Assembly: GCA_950022295.1 (NCBI GenBank)
Contig: OX465598.1
Coordinates: 113,877,001 to 113,941,000 of the forward strand
DNA from: Bromus sterilis
Lineage: Eukaryota; Streptophyta; Magnoliopsida; Poales; Poaceae
DNA length: 64,000 nucleotides
Direction of reading: 5' to 3'
The translations under genes were made by a program, and so were the position numbers. Shown here piece by piece: positions 25,541 to 36,537 of this stretch. The stretch's first letter is position 1. Every line of letters starts with the position of its first letter. The notes under the pieces were generated by a model that had not been told where the DNA came from, did not search any database, and saw only the letters and a list, made by a program, of their open reading frames with translations.

Positions 25541-28500
25541 TGTAACACCCCGGTTGTCACGCTACAGTAATCACCTACAGTAATCAGGATTACTATTGCT
25601 AATCACTGTTGATAATCTCTCTTGCTCAAAATGGCCTGGATCAAAATTTTGTTTTGATCAACTTGGTTCAGTTCAAATTCAATTTCTCCTTTTGACATTG
25701 TTGAATGCAATGTGATCATGGATCTTGGTCATCATGAATCAAAACAATTCCAAGCTCAAGTCAATTGCCTTTGAGTTGATTTCAAATCAGATGCTCATAT
25801 TGCCTTTGGTGGAATATTAAAACCAAAGTGCAAAATAAACTTTCTCCAAAAATTGTGAAACTACTTTTATAAAATCACAAATATTCAGTGGACCATGTTA
25901 CACCAATTTTGGGATTTTTATTAATCTCTAAATTAATTGAAACAATTAAAATAGTAGCTTGTTTATTCCAGTTTAATCAATTAACATCTAATTAAAATAT
26001 TAAAGGATTTTATTTGTGCCCAAGGCATTTTGTGGCACTGGCTTATAGTGCAACAATACTTTTGGAGCATCTTTCATGCTTAACAAAAATGTCTAAGTAT
26101 TTAAATTAAATACACAGAAGAAATCATAGAAAAGAAAAAATGTATATATAAAAAAAAAGAAAACAAACTAACTAAAACCCACCACTGGGCAACTTCCCCT
26201 TCCACCCCCCCAACTGGGCCAGCCAACCCAGTTCCACTCAACCCGAGCCCACCCCCGGCCAGTCCATCCCCACCCATCCCCTCTCCCCTGTTCATCCATG
26301 CCGTGGACACCATCCAGCCGGCCACGCCCCGCCATGGCGCCGTGGAGGCAATCCGGCGGTCGCCGCCACGATAAGGACGCCCCCCCGAGGCTGAACCCCT
26401 GCGTTGGAACCCTAGCTATCCCTTGCCTCCCCTCCCAGTTCCCCCTCGCGCCGCTCTACCTCTCTGCTTCACGCTACCGGGCGCGCCCGTCGCCACACCA
26501 CCGCCGATGCCGCGGCCAACGACCACCGGAGGCCGCCCTGTCGTGTCAGGGGTGTTCGCCGCGGCTGTCTCCCTCGCCCTAGGTAGCCCGTCGTCGTGTA
26601 CGCCCACTGAATCGCTGGAATCGAGCTCGTCTTATCCGCCACAGCCGTCGGCCACCCCCACGAGATTCGCCGCCTACGAACCTCCCCGCGCCCGCTGCCC
26701 AGACCCTGCGTGCTCAGGGTGAGCACCTCCATCGCCCCATGTGCCCACGCTCCTCCCCTCTCGCTCCGGTCAGCGTCGCCATTGGAGCCGTGGCACGGCC
26801 GCAGCCCGCGCTCGCTGTTGCCCCTGTATCCGGCCGCCCCATCCTCCGCCGCCTCCGCCATACGATGCGCAGCATCGGCCGCGTCCGATCCCCGGCCTCC
26901 GCCGTGGATTTGGTCGCCGGAGGTGCCACGATGGCTAGCCGCCGTGCTCCCTGGTCTTGCCAGCGTTCCTGGCTGGTAAAGCCAGTGGGCTACCCACTGA
27001 CCAGTGGGGCCGGCCCTGGTGTGATTAGGGGTTAATCCCCATTAGTGATAACCCCCTTGAGAATGACATGTGGCCCCATTCCCTTAAGCAACTTTTTAGA
27101 GACAAATAAAACTGTTTAATTATGTCCCTGTTACAATGACATGTGGCCCCCCCCTGTTTAAGTAACTAACTAAAAGTGCTTATTAGTAATATGTGAGTAT
27201 GACAAGTAGGCCCCACTGCCTTTTGAGATTAATTAAAATACTGTTTATTAATTGTGTAGATGACATGTGGGTCCTGGGGATTATTTATATTGAAAATAAT
27301 TTGATTAATAACCAGAGGCTGACATGTGGGACCAAACTGGTCAGTTGACCAGTCAACCTTACAGGTGGGTCCCCTCTGTCAGTTTTGACCAGTCAAACCT
27401 ACTGTTTTGGATAATGTTGATTTAATAATTAAAAGAAAATCCAGAAAATGATTTAAATTGATTTAAACTTTGAAAATCAATATCTTTTAAACCGTAAGTC
27501 GGATCAAAATATTTATATATAAAAATTGATCAGAAAAATACAATGAATAAGAATACGATACCCGTACCTTCACCACACCCCTATAACACACCGAACATCG
27601 ACATTCCCCCCCTCCGGGCCGTCTGTCGGTAATTCCCGGTACCGATATGAGTTGCCCGGATCAAAATACATTGTATACGAAAGTTACTCAGAACGGATCC
27701 ACGATTACGAATACGTTACTCATACTCCCACCACACCCCTCTAACATGCCAAACGTTGAACCTTCCCCCCCCCTCCGGACCGTCTGTTCGATGATTTGTC
27801 CGATATTGTTAAAGTACCCGGATGAATTTATTTCGAACACGAACGTTGTTCGGAATAGATCAACTAACCCGGATACACAACCCACACGCGTGTCGGATGT
27901 CCACGACACCCCCGGCTTGATCTTTCCCCCTCCGTACACCCTGTCCGGTGATCACCCGGAGCTGGTATTTCATCCACGGATGAATTCCCACTCCGAGTAT
28001 CGTGCATCGTACTGCGTTAGAACCCCGTTTACAATTCATCTGTTATGTCTTGCATTTGTATTGCTATTATTGCTGTGTATTTATTGTTTCTTCCCCCCCT
28101 TAATCTCCGGTAGACCCCGCTGCTTCCGCCGACTACACTGCTGCCGAGTACGACTACTTCGTCGACGACCCTGCCCCTACCCGCGAGCTTCCAGGCAAGC
28201 AGAGCCATTCTCTTCCCCAGATATCGCCTACCTTTCCGTACTTTCTTGCACTAGGCATTGTTACTACTGCTGCTACGTTACAATCCTATTCAATTGCATA
28301 GCCTGATTTTGTCGCCCTTGATGTACCTCCTTTATCCTATGTTGCCTATTATAATTATGCATTATATTCAGCAGTGAGCCCTGCGCATTGTTAGCTAGGA
28401 TTAGATAGCGGGCCGTGACCACTCAGGGGAGTGACACGGATACAAAACATATACAACTGCAACAGGTACGGATCAATGCAGACACCCCAGGGAACCTACA

Positions 28501-30313
28501 ACGGCGAGACTCTGCCGAGTCGCTTCGAGTTTGACTTACGAGTGGAATGGACTCGTATTTCACTCTCGTCGGCTCAGTAGCGTAGCATCACCGGAATGAT
28601 ACGAGGTTTACCTCTTTAGTTCATTCCGCTGATGTCTCTGCCAAACCTCTTTAAGTGTGCCATCGAGGGTGATACCTCCTGGTTTCACTTAATGGTAGGC
28701 ACTCGAATCAACTGGTGTCCTTAAAGGTATGAGTCGGGCAACCCAACGGTGCCCGCGAGAGGTATATTGTCGGGAGCGACAGGGAGGGTACGACCGACGT
28801 TACTGGCGTGCTTGGCCCCTGCTCGTATCCCGCGAGAGTTACCAAACTACGAAAAGTCGAGCTCTACCAAGAGCACACGCGAGACAAGGTAAGGAGACGG
28901 TTCACCTTGTTGGTAACCGCAGTGACTTGGTGGGACGACAGGGCAGGCACCGATGTACTGGTGGTCCTGACTGCTGTCGTTGACCGCGGGTCGGTTAAGT
29001 CGAGGCAACGATAACGGTTGTCACGCAGGTTAATTAAAATGCTAAATGGTTCGGCGGATGACTTGAGAGGCCCATTGGTCTGTTCGCACTACCTACACGT
29101 GGGATTACAGTGTGGGCCCTCCGCGTCGTAGTTTGTCCGAAAGCTCTTCAGACGTCAGCAGTACTGCGGCCTGATTGCCGGGAAGTAGTGTCTTTTTGCT
29201 GCAGCAGGTGTTGTCTTATTTGCATTTTGCTTATGCTTCACCGGCCAGACTCGCACCGTGCAGGAGCGTGCAAGGGTGAGGGACCTAGACCCCTTGGCGC
29301 ATAGGATATAGTCCGGCGGATGGCCTCTCTGCTGAGCCTAGGTTGAACTGCGATGTGTCGGATAGCCTCGGTGGGGCGTTCCCTAACAAGGTTCACGCCA
29401 CCCTGGAGATCCGAGCGTGCAGGCTGAACAGTAGTGCACCCCTGCAGGGAGTTTAATCTATTCGAATAGCCGTGTCCACGGTAACAGGACGCTTTATGCT
29501 GAAGATGGATCTTACCACTAGAAACTATTATTATTAAACTGTATGGTTCCGGGTTTTCTTCCTCGCGGGGATGTCGAGGAGGTGAACTCGGAGGCATTGT
29601 TATTATTAATCATTACAACTTATATTATACAATGTTGCAGCAACTTCTGCTTCGTTGTTACTTTAATTCTTCATATAAACTGTTGGCTGTTTCTCTTCTC
29701 ATGCTGCAAGGCAACGTCGGAAGATGCTAGTCTTCGATAGGCCTAGCTTCTTACCCTTATTCTGATTTCTATCTTGTAGTCCACTATATATAGAGCCTCC
29801 CATTTCCGTTGATACAAATGCATAATGCTTAGTAGCGGACGTAAGACTCGCGGATATACTAGATACTCACCTGCTTTATTTCCTTTACTGTGTTTGCCTG
29901 ATCGGCCGCTGCAGTCGACGTTGGAGTCCAGGAGCAGGAGATCCCCGATGCCGACTACCGCAACATGAAGATCACCGACGCCTTCTACGACATCGAGTTC
30001 CCCTTTGACCAGGAGTACTTTCGGAGGTTCCCAGGCAGGAGGCCTTGCCTTTTCGATCGTTGTTACTATTTGTGCTAGCCTTCTGAAGGCAACCTTGTTT
30101 CCTTGTGTCTGTACTCAGATACTATGTGCTTCCGCTGACTTTGTGCTCTCGAGCTGTTGTATTCGAGCCCTCGTGGCCCTTGGCTTGTATTAAACAACTT
30201 GTATTATTTTATTTGTAGAGTTGTGTTGTGATATCTCACCGTGAGTCCCTGATCTCGATCGTGTACCTTGCGTGTATGATTACTTTACACGGTCTGATTT
30301 TGGGGGCGTCACA
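25541..30313 (+). repeat. 3' LTR of LARD-type element
   Basis: 4773 bp, near-identical to 19113-23914. Most of the 29-bp length difference is the shorter CCTCCG run near 26840. Confidence 0.95.
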
Positions 30314-30318
30314 TAGGG
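30314..30318. repeat. Right TSD of LARD-type element (TAGGG)
   Basis: Exact partner of 19108-19112. LTR F resumes here. Confidence 0.93.
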
Positions 30319-30578
30319 TTATGATGTCTATACTCAACTTGTCGGTGGAGTTGATGGACGCCAAGAAGCTTTTATTGTTTTTCCACTGTATTTATATTTG
30401 TAAGCTAGCCTTGAGCTATGTAGGTATGTTTATTTGTAATACTGGATCTTCGATGTAATATATATGACATGTGGTTTATTCTTGATATTACATCATGTAC
30501 TGTGTGTGCTAGCTATTGATCCAGGGACTAGCACAGAATGCACAGAGACCCCGGTTTGTGATGAACCAGGTCGTTACA

Positions 30579-30583
30579 CAGAA
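30579..30583. repeat. Right TSD of solo LTR F (CAGAA)
   Basis: Exact partner of 15923-15927. Host exon 3 resumes here. Confidence 0.92.
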
Positions 30584-30799
30584 TCAACATCAAACTTGTA
30601 CTGCACAGAGCTAGCATCAAACAAACATGAAAAAAAGTTAGTATTCATCCATCCCATGACCAGGACAATAAGATCACCTGCATGTTTTAACAAACTCACT
30701 GGGACATCGTCATCGGTGTTGTCCGAGTCAGAATAGGGATAAGGCTGCTTCCTCTTCTCGCCTCTCTTGCCAATATGTTTCAGGAATAGGGGAATCAAG

Positions 30800-32200
30800 T
30801 TATATTATAGCAACAATTATCATAAAATTATTAGACCAAGCATGCACGATATGGAAAATGATCAAGCAAGGAACTTGTAGGTCATCTAATTGTAGACCAT
30901 CTATTTATTGGAGTATTAATCATCCTAGTCCAAATGCATATTTTAATTGAAAAGATCTAAATTTTAGTACCCTACTCACCTATCAGTGCATCCAGTAATA
31001 AAATTTATATGAAATGATTTAGCTGTACTACATATTATTAAACACTCCTAAAAAATAATGTACTTTAATGATTCCACTATCTAACAAAGTGGAATCAGCA
31101 AATAGCTGTCAGAAATATATAACTATCCTAGTTAGTACTACCAAAATGTAAGACCAAATGCATATTTTAATTACTGATGAAAGAAATATAGACCTGTCCT
31201 AGCTCATTATTAGACACTTGTTAAAGAGGATGTACACTGTCCTAGCTCATTACAAATGGAGTTAATTGCAAAGATCTAAATTTCAGAGATATAACTGAAT
31301 GGATGTATCTGCAATTATAAATGAATGTTAATTTCAAAGATCTAAATGGATGTTATCTGCAATTATGAATGGATGTTATTTGCAAAGATCTAATTACTGA
31401 TGTCATAAATATATAACTATCCTATCTATTATGAAACACTTTTTAAAAAAGATGTACAATCATGCACAGTTCATATGAATGATCCAAGAAACTAATTGGT
31501 TATCTGCAATTATAATTGGATGTTAATTGCAAAGATCTAATTTATAAATGAATGTCAATTGCAAAGATATAATTTATAAATGGATTTGAATTGCAAAGAT
31601 CTAAATTATAAATAGCAAAATCAAGGATAATTAAAGCAGGGGTAAATGGTAAATGCTAATTTAAAAATAGATGTCAATAGCTATTATGAAACAATAATTA
31701 AAGCAGAGATAACTGATACACACAGATAACAATCAATACATAATCAAGGATTACATGTATGGTTCAATGGAATCAATTATATTGAATCAAATTATAAAAA
31801 ATAATTAAAACAGGGGTAAATGGTAAATGCTAAACACTAAACACTAATGAAACGCTTCTCAAATAGGATGTACATTAATGCTTCCACTAATTAAAAAGTG
31901 GAAGAAAGAAACTGCTGTCAGAAATAAATAACTACTAGCTAATATGAAATGTTAAAGATCTAGTTATCAAACAGTAATTAAAAGGGCACTTGGTAAATAT
32001 TAAACACTTTCTTACAATGAACCAACATAGATGCATTCACACTACCAACCAAAACCAACAACAACACTTAAACAAGTCACTTTATTACATGGAATGGACT
32101 GTATTTTACCAAAATATCTACAATTGGATAGTCATATGGCTTCAAAATATATCACAGCTAACATAAATCAGTGTGTAAATAAAATATCACAATTGTGCAC
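30800..32200. other. AT-rich intronic sequence of the broken host gene
   Basis: It lies between exons 1 and 2 of the minus-strand pseudogene. Apart from the minisatellite at 31256-31620 I see no gene. Phrases such as ATAACTATCCTA and GAAACACT..T.AAAA recur several times, so the intron seems to have grown by local duplication. Confidence 0.5.
31256..31620. repeat. Degenerate minisatellite, unit about 30 bp
   Basis: The unit is roughly AATTGCAAAGATCTAA followed by TTATAAATGGATGTT. It recurs imperfectly about eight times, in two clusters (31256-31400 and 31500-31620) separated by other sequence. Confidence 0.65.
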
Positions 32201-32206
32201 AGGTTT

Positions 32207-32911
32207 AGGTTTTAAATATGCATATCTATTTCAAAGAAAAATTTCATTACATTCAAATCCAGTTATATCACAATCATGTATTAAGCAAGCTAGAACATAA
32301 TCTTTTCAGGTTTAACCAGCACAACTTCAGGTTTAAAAAAATATGCATATCTCTTTCCATAGAACCATATCATTTCATTCAAATTCAGTTATATCACAAG
32401 CATGGATTAACAAAAGTAGCACATAATCTTAAGGTTTAACTAGCATAAGTTCAGATTTCATACAACAATTTTAGTTCATTCTTTTTTTTTAACATAAAAG
32501 GCCCCCCTCCGATTTCATATAAAGAAACCACACAAAGTTCTTATAAATACCCAGAACCTACTAGCTAGCCAAACCCATGTCCTCTCGAGGAGGGAACAAA
32601 GGCCTAGCCATCTGGTGATCTCCACCAGATATCAAGCAACCTATTACACTACTGCAAATATAAATTTTCACTTCTCCTTGTCCAGATCTAACAAACAAGT
32701 AGCAAACCATTATTATTACATTCCTTAAGTTCAAGGGAGGAACAACATAAATCAAGTAATTAACAGAGCCTAGGAGATATTCTTCAGCAACTTCCATCTT
32801 CAATCCTTTTTAGTTCATTCTAATTCAGTTATCTTACAAGCATGGATTAACCAAACTAGCACATAATCTTTTCAGGTTTAAGTTGCACAAGTTCAGTTAA
32901 AAAAATGCATA
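32207..32911. repeat. Tandem repeats of about 120 bp, three copies, interrupted
   Basis: Each unit carries ATGCATATCT, then TTCATT(A)CATTCAAAT, then TTATATCACAAGCATG and CACATAATCTT...GGTTTAA. Units start near 32215, 32340 and 32905. The second-to-third stretch is split by a LINE tail, and the third unit is split by the Helitron and resumes at 35001. Confidence 0.6.
32469..32821 (-). mobile_element. 5'-truncated LINE-like insertion with poly(A) and 14-bp TSD
   Basis: On the minus strand the insert runs from about 32807 to an A-tract at 32482-32490. It is flanked on both sides by TTTTAGTTCATTCT (32469-32482 and 32808-32821). A 5'-truncated insert of about 325 bp with poly(A) and a long TSD is the mark of target-primed reverse transcription. 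The 81-codon frame at 32561-32803 ends SGGDHQMARPLFPPRED and is unidentified. It could also be a processed transcript of a cellular gene. Confidence 0.7.
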
Positions 32912-35000
32912 TCTCCTACATGTTTAAGCCGGGCTGGCTAGGAGCTCGCTGAAGCCCTCTGCCGCTCATGGGTCACTGACCTGTGGGTCCATGCTGATGC
33001 TTTTGAATAAGAAAATAAGATACGTACAATTTAGTTCTGTCCATAACGTGTGACGCTTGGCCTAAGGGCTCCCTGAGTGAACGTGGTTTTTTTCTTTCTT
33101 TGTTTTGAAAGTTGGAGTGAACACGATTAGCTTGGTTCAGGCGATCCATTTTAGACGTCGGTGGTAATTTCATTATTTAAGCGGCAGTGTGTAGGAAAAG
33201 AGGCACATAGGGGATATAGAGGATCTAATCCTAAACTCAAATGCACCTAATAAAATAAATTCTGAAAAGATATTAAAGAATAAAAATATTTAATTTTTTT
33301 AATGCCTTAACATCAACAAACTTTTTAACATTCTACAAAATTTCACCTTGAAAAAACATCTTTGTAGGCCTATAAAAAAAATATTAAGACTCAAAAGAAC
33401 ACATTTTAGTGTATTTATTATTTTTATATTTATGCACACGACCGCTATGGATGTATTTTCGTTGCAAATTTTTGCAGAATGTTAGAGAATTTGTTGATAT
33501 TCATCTACACAATTTTTATTTTATTTTATAGTTCCAGTGGATTTATTTGAGCTTAGGATCACAGTAACACTTTCCCACATAGGAAGGAGACAATGACAAA
33601 TTAAAATGCACCAAGCTAGGTCATGAACCAAACACTTCTTTCGTATCTAAGCCTGACCACACAACTTTTTATCAGTTTTTAGAACATGATATGCAGCAAA
33701 AAAGTTTTACATGAAACGAACTGCCTTAAATCTCTTCACGAGACCTCCTGTGCGCATCTAACATGGAGGGTCATGATGCAATATGTTGTTGTATCGGGTG
33801 CACCAAGTACACGCTTGGTCCTATTTGGACAAGCGTCGCCATGACCGAATGAGTAGCCAACATCCTTGCCGCTCACCGTGGCCAGAACATCCTCACCCTA
33901 AAATTTATTCCTTGAATTTCCACTGTCACTACTCTAACGAAGCTGGCGCGTGTGCTTAAGTCAGGGCGAGCCAAAATGTGGTGTTCTTGGCAGACATGGG
34001 TAGCATAGCGGTGGCTACGACCATATCGGACTCCTTCAGTCGTACTGTCATCTCGATTACCTTGTTCGACGACCCTATGCCTTAAGCTGGGTCATCGAGG
34101 ACTCAAGGCCATCCGGGATTCCTTTCCATAGTTTTATACTTATTTCGAAGATCAATTTGTAAGATAATGTGTGTCGCCTTAATAAGCCCACACCCGGATC
34201 GAACGACTCGATAACTCTCAGATGGCGTGTAGCGCCACACCATTAGATTCTCCCAACTTCCCCTCTCCTGATGATAGTGAAAATCCGATGACGTGGTGCC
34301 TGACTCATGAAGGCTTCTGATCAGTCAACTGAAACTAAATCCTCCCCTAAAATCAGTCATGCATTCATGAAGTGTATAATTTATGATAACAATTTAGGAC
34401 TCATGATCTGACTATATCTTCCTGATCGTTTCTCAGAATTATTTCTACAAATTATAAATCAATTTTTGTATAGATATGTTTACTAATTCATTTGTCATGA
34501 TAGGTCAATTTTATTTGTATAGAAAATGAGGTAAATATTTTAAACCTTATTACGATAGTTAGTTTCAAAGCTATAAACTTAATGTTGATCTCTAAGTATT
34601 CTTAGATGCATACCAAGAGCTTTCATTTCCTACAAATTGAAAGGTAAGAAATGACAATCGTACTGCCACAAAATACAGATTTCCCTACAAAAAGTAGGAG
34701 CGAGATTTATTGTGCAAACACACCAAGATGCATGATTTTCTACATTACATACTTTCCTAAACATGTATGCATCTTGATTACCAAAATTCATCATAAACCC
34801 AAAAGGCAACCAACATAACCATTGAAGATTGTTTGAGCAGTTTTCTTAGGTGAGAATATCAAGCTTAAAAAATGAAAAATAACTTATTTGTAGTAGAAGT
34901 CAATTTATTGTTGATTTGTGGTTAGCAATCTTACCTTTTATGCATCATTGATGCTCAACATAACTATAGAGAGCGCGGCGGAGCGCGCTATACCATCTAG
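32912..35000 (+). mobile_element. Non-autonomous Helitron
   Basis: The 3' end shows a 6-bp GC hairpin (AGCGCG 34972-34977, loop GCGGAG, CGCGCT 34984-34989), a 7-bp spacer, then CTAG ending at 35000, followed by T. The 5' end is TC at 32912 preceded by A, so the insertion is between A and T without TSD, as Helitrons do. Joining the flanks restores a third copy of the local ~120-bp repeat (GCATA/TATGTTCATAC), which supports both ends. Length is 2089 bp with no Rep/helicase. A GC-richer part (33750-34330) may be captured gene sequence, but no frame is recognisable. Confidence 0.78.
34972..34989 (+). terminator. Helitron 3' hairpin
   Basis: 6-bp perfect stem AGCGCG/CGCGCT with a 6-nt loop, 7 nt before the terminal CTAG. 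Confidence 0.75.
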
Positions 35001-35338
35001 TATATGTTCATACAACAATTTCACTTTATTCAAATCCAAGAACCAAAGTTAACTTACTAAACTACTACTACTCAAATATTTGACAACTGTGTATGCCACC
35101 AAACCAGCAATCCAATCAGGGCTTAATACTGAAGAAATAGATGAACAAATACTCCAACAGGGAACTAATAATGAACAATCCTTGAACAAATAGATGTATA
35201 CGACCAACGACCTTTCCCGCCCGCGACGCTCACGCAAGCAAGTTTTGAAGTAAATCGACCTAAATAATAGGAAACCCTAACAAAAAAAGAGGAAACCGAA
35301 ACGATGTACACACGGCAGATGAATCGATCTACGCTCAC

Positions 35339-35643
35339 CTCATGCAGCGCTGCTCCGATGGGCCTGCGTCGTCACCGCCACCGGCAGCGGCAGTTCCCTT
35401 CTCTGCGACGGCGCCCGCGGCGATGGAAATTTCCGCTGCCACGACCTCCATGGATGCAGAGATCGCCGCCGCCTTGACGTCTTCCTAACCGGCTTCGTCA
35501 CGGCCGCCGGTGGCTGCGGCTACCACCACGGTGCCCACGACCTCTGCTTCCTCCGCCGCCACGACGACGGTGGCCGCTGCAACCTCTGCCTCCGCCGGTG
35601 CAACCTCCGCCTCCACCGCTTTTAGGGCGGTTGCTGCAGACAT
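35339..35643 (-). pseudogene. Exon 1 of the broken minus-strand host gene
   Basis: GC-rich exon. ATG is at 35643-35641, a premature TAG at 35485-35487 falls after about 52 codons, and the GT donor is at 35338. The Ala/Val/Glu-rich low-complexity protein (AEVAAATVVVAAEEAEVVG) is not recognised. Confidence 0.5.
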
Positions 35644-35757
35644 TGCGCCCTTCGATCTCGTCGGACTAGTGAGAGAGGAATGGGCGGTGGAGAGGAGGGC
35701 TTTTTGCCGAATTGGGGGAGATTGAGAGCGTGGGGGTGGAGGTTACGGCGAAGCCCC

Positions 35758-35763
35758 TTTATA
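35758..35763 (-). promoter_or_regulatory. TATA box candidate for the minus-strand gene
   Basis: The minus strand reads GGTATAAAGGGGC about 115 bp before the ATG at 35643. That fits a transcription start near 35728 and a 5' leader of about 85 nt. Confidence 0.5.
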
Positions 35764-36537
35764 CCGATTGACGCTGCGGTTCTAGTGTGAACGCACCACT
35801 ACGCTGACGCTTCGGTTTCTTTTTTTTTCCTCCTGAGATAATGCCACGTCCGTCGCTACGGTACAAGTCAGCAGTACACGTCGGCGCCGTATAAATAAGC
35901 GATACGAACTAGCGCAGACCCGCGCGGCCCATATGAGCTTTCTAAAACGTAAAAAAAAAGATTAGCTAGACTCGCCGCGGCCCTAATTACGAATGGGTAC
36001 GGGATGATTACAGTCGTGCCTAGCGTTTTAATCTTTCCTGATAGTTTTTTGCTTTGACCAAGGGGGAGCACCGGAGCAGAAGTGTTTTCTTTTAGTTGGC
36101 GCGCGTGTACTGTCTTCCTTCTCTGTGTGAACACGATAGTTGTCATGTTTTCATTCGTATTTGCCATGTCCTGTCCTGAAGCACACATTCGCTTCCTATG
36201 ATTCCTTACTTATTTCTTCTACTGAGTACTGGACAACAACCAAATACAAATGCATATGCATTTAGAGAGTACAAAGCAAATACTATCAATTAATTAACTA
36301 ATACACGGTATATTACTATATACACATGAGCGAGGACATGATGAAGAGATCAACTTTTATGAAACCGATCCAGATTTATAGTTACTACAGATTAAGCGAT
36401 CGGAGAAACATACTTAATTGTCAACAAAGATGATTAATTAACCAAGATGCATGGGAGGGAGGGTGGTAAACTATGCAGATCTATTTGATTAACTAGCAAC
36501 ATTTTAATCCACCGGCAATCTGGATCGCCCGAAACGA
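35764..36537. other. Intergenic sequence between the broken gene and the NHL gene
   Basis: Contains the presumed upstream region of the minus-strand pseudogene and, at 36200-36537, the presumed 3' UTR side of the NHL gene. No other gene seen. The 107-codon minus frame at 35868-36188 looks random. Confidence 0.4.

Larger units (their letters stand above)
19113..30313 (+). mobile_element. Complete non-autonomous LTR retrotransposon with giant LTRs (LARD-type)
   Basis: It is 11.2 kb long with two LTRs of 4802 and 4773 bp that start TGTAACACCCCGGTTGTC and end GCGTCACA. There is an exact TSD (TAGGG), a tRNA-iMet primer site, and an interior of only 1626 bp (23915-25540) with no gag, protease, integrase or reverse transcriptase frame. 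Large LTRs around a coding-empty interior define large retrotransposon derivatives (LARDs) such as Sukkula of barley. I cannot tell whether this is that family. By eye the first 550 bp of the two LTRs differ at about 1 percent, so the insertion is fairly recent. It sits in LTR F. Replication would need enzymes in trans. Confidence 0.93.
15928..30578 (+). mobile_element. Solo LTR, family F (split by the complete LARD-type element)
   Basis: It starts TGTAACATCCCAAAATTC and ends CCAGGTCGTTACA, so the outer six bases are inverted repeats (TGTAAC/GTTACA). The flanking TSD is CAGAA. LTR sequence proper is 15928-19112 and 30319-30578, about 3.45 kb. There is an AT-rich first kilobase, a CpG-rich block at 16920-17300, then a unique tail. 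No primer site or internal domain follows 30578, only host exon sequence, so it is solo. It lies inside exon 3 of the minus-strand host gene. Confidence 0.9.
15645..35643 (-). pseudogene. Unrecognised host gene, three exons, broken by retrotransposon insertion and stops
   Basis: A minus-strand locus spread over 20 kb. Exon 1 is 35339-35643. It starts MSAATALKAVEAEVAPAEAE, is Ala/Val/Glu-rich, and ends EQRCMR at a GTGAGC donor. Exon 2 is roughly 30678-30790. It contains GKRGEKRKQPYPYSDSDN and ends at CAG/GTGATC. Exon 3 begins after GATGCTAG at 30610, is cut at 30579 by LTR F, and resumes at 15927, ending in TAA at 15645-15647. Its tail reads INRRGNYFYKFHTGG, then GLLAQAKAISQGAGAKYLRD, then HAALLAVLTHYDN. 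Across the LTR the frame stays open (KFDVDS / DGELPQVEDYNYNS). There are two stops: TAG at 35485-35487 and TAG at 15852-15854. The family is not recognised. The exon model is mine and unverified. Confidence 0.55.

Noticed and set aside
27647..28306. 219-codon frame in the 3' LARD LTR
   Set aside because: The same region of the 5' LTR is broken by indels, and it has no known motif. LTR sequence.
31256..31620. Possible CRISPR-like spaced repeat
   Set aside because: Units are degenerate and nearly contiguous, and the genome is a plant.
32912..35000. Alternative Helitron start further right, at the GTTTAAGCC sequence
   Set aside because: Only the TC at 32912, preceded by A, restores the local repeat when joined to 35001.
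35868..36188. Minus frame of 106 codons upstream of the broken host gene
   Set aside because: No motif, untypical composition, no splice or promoter context.
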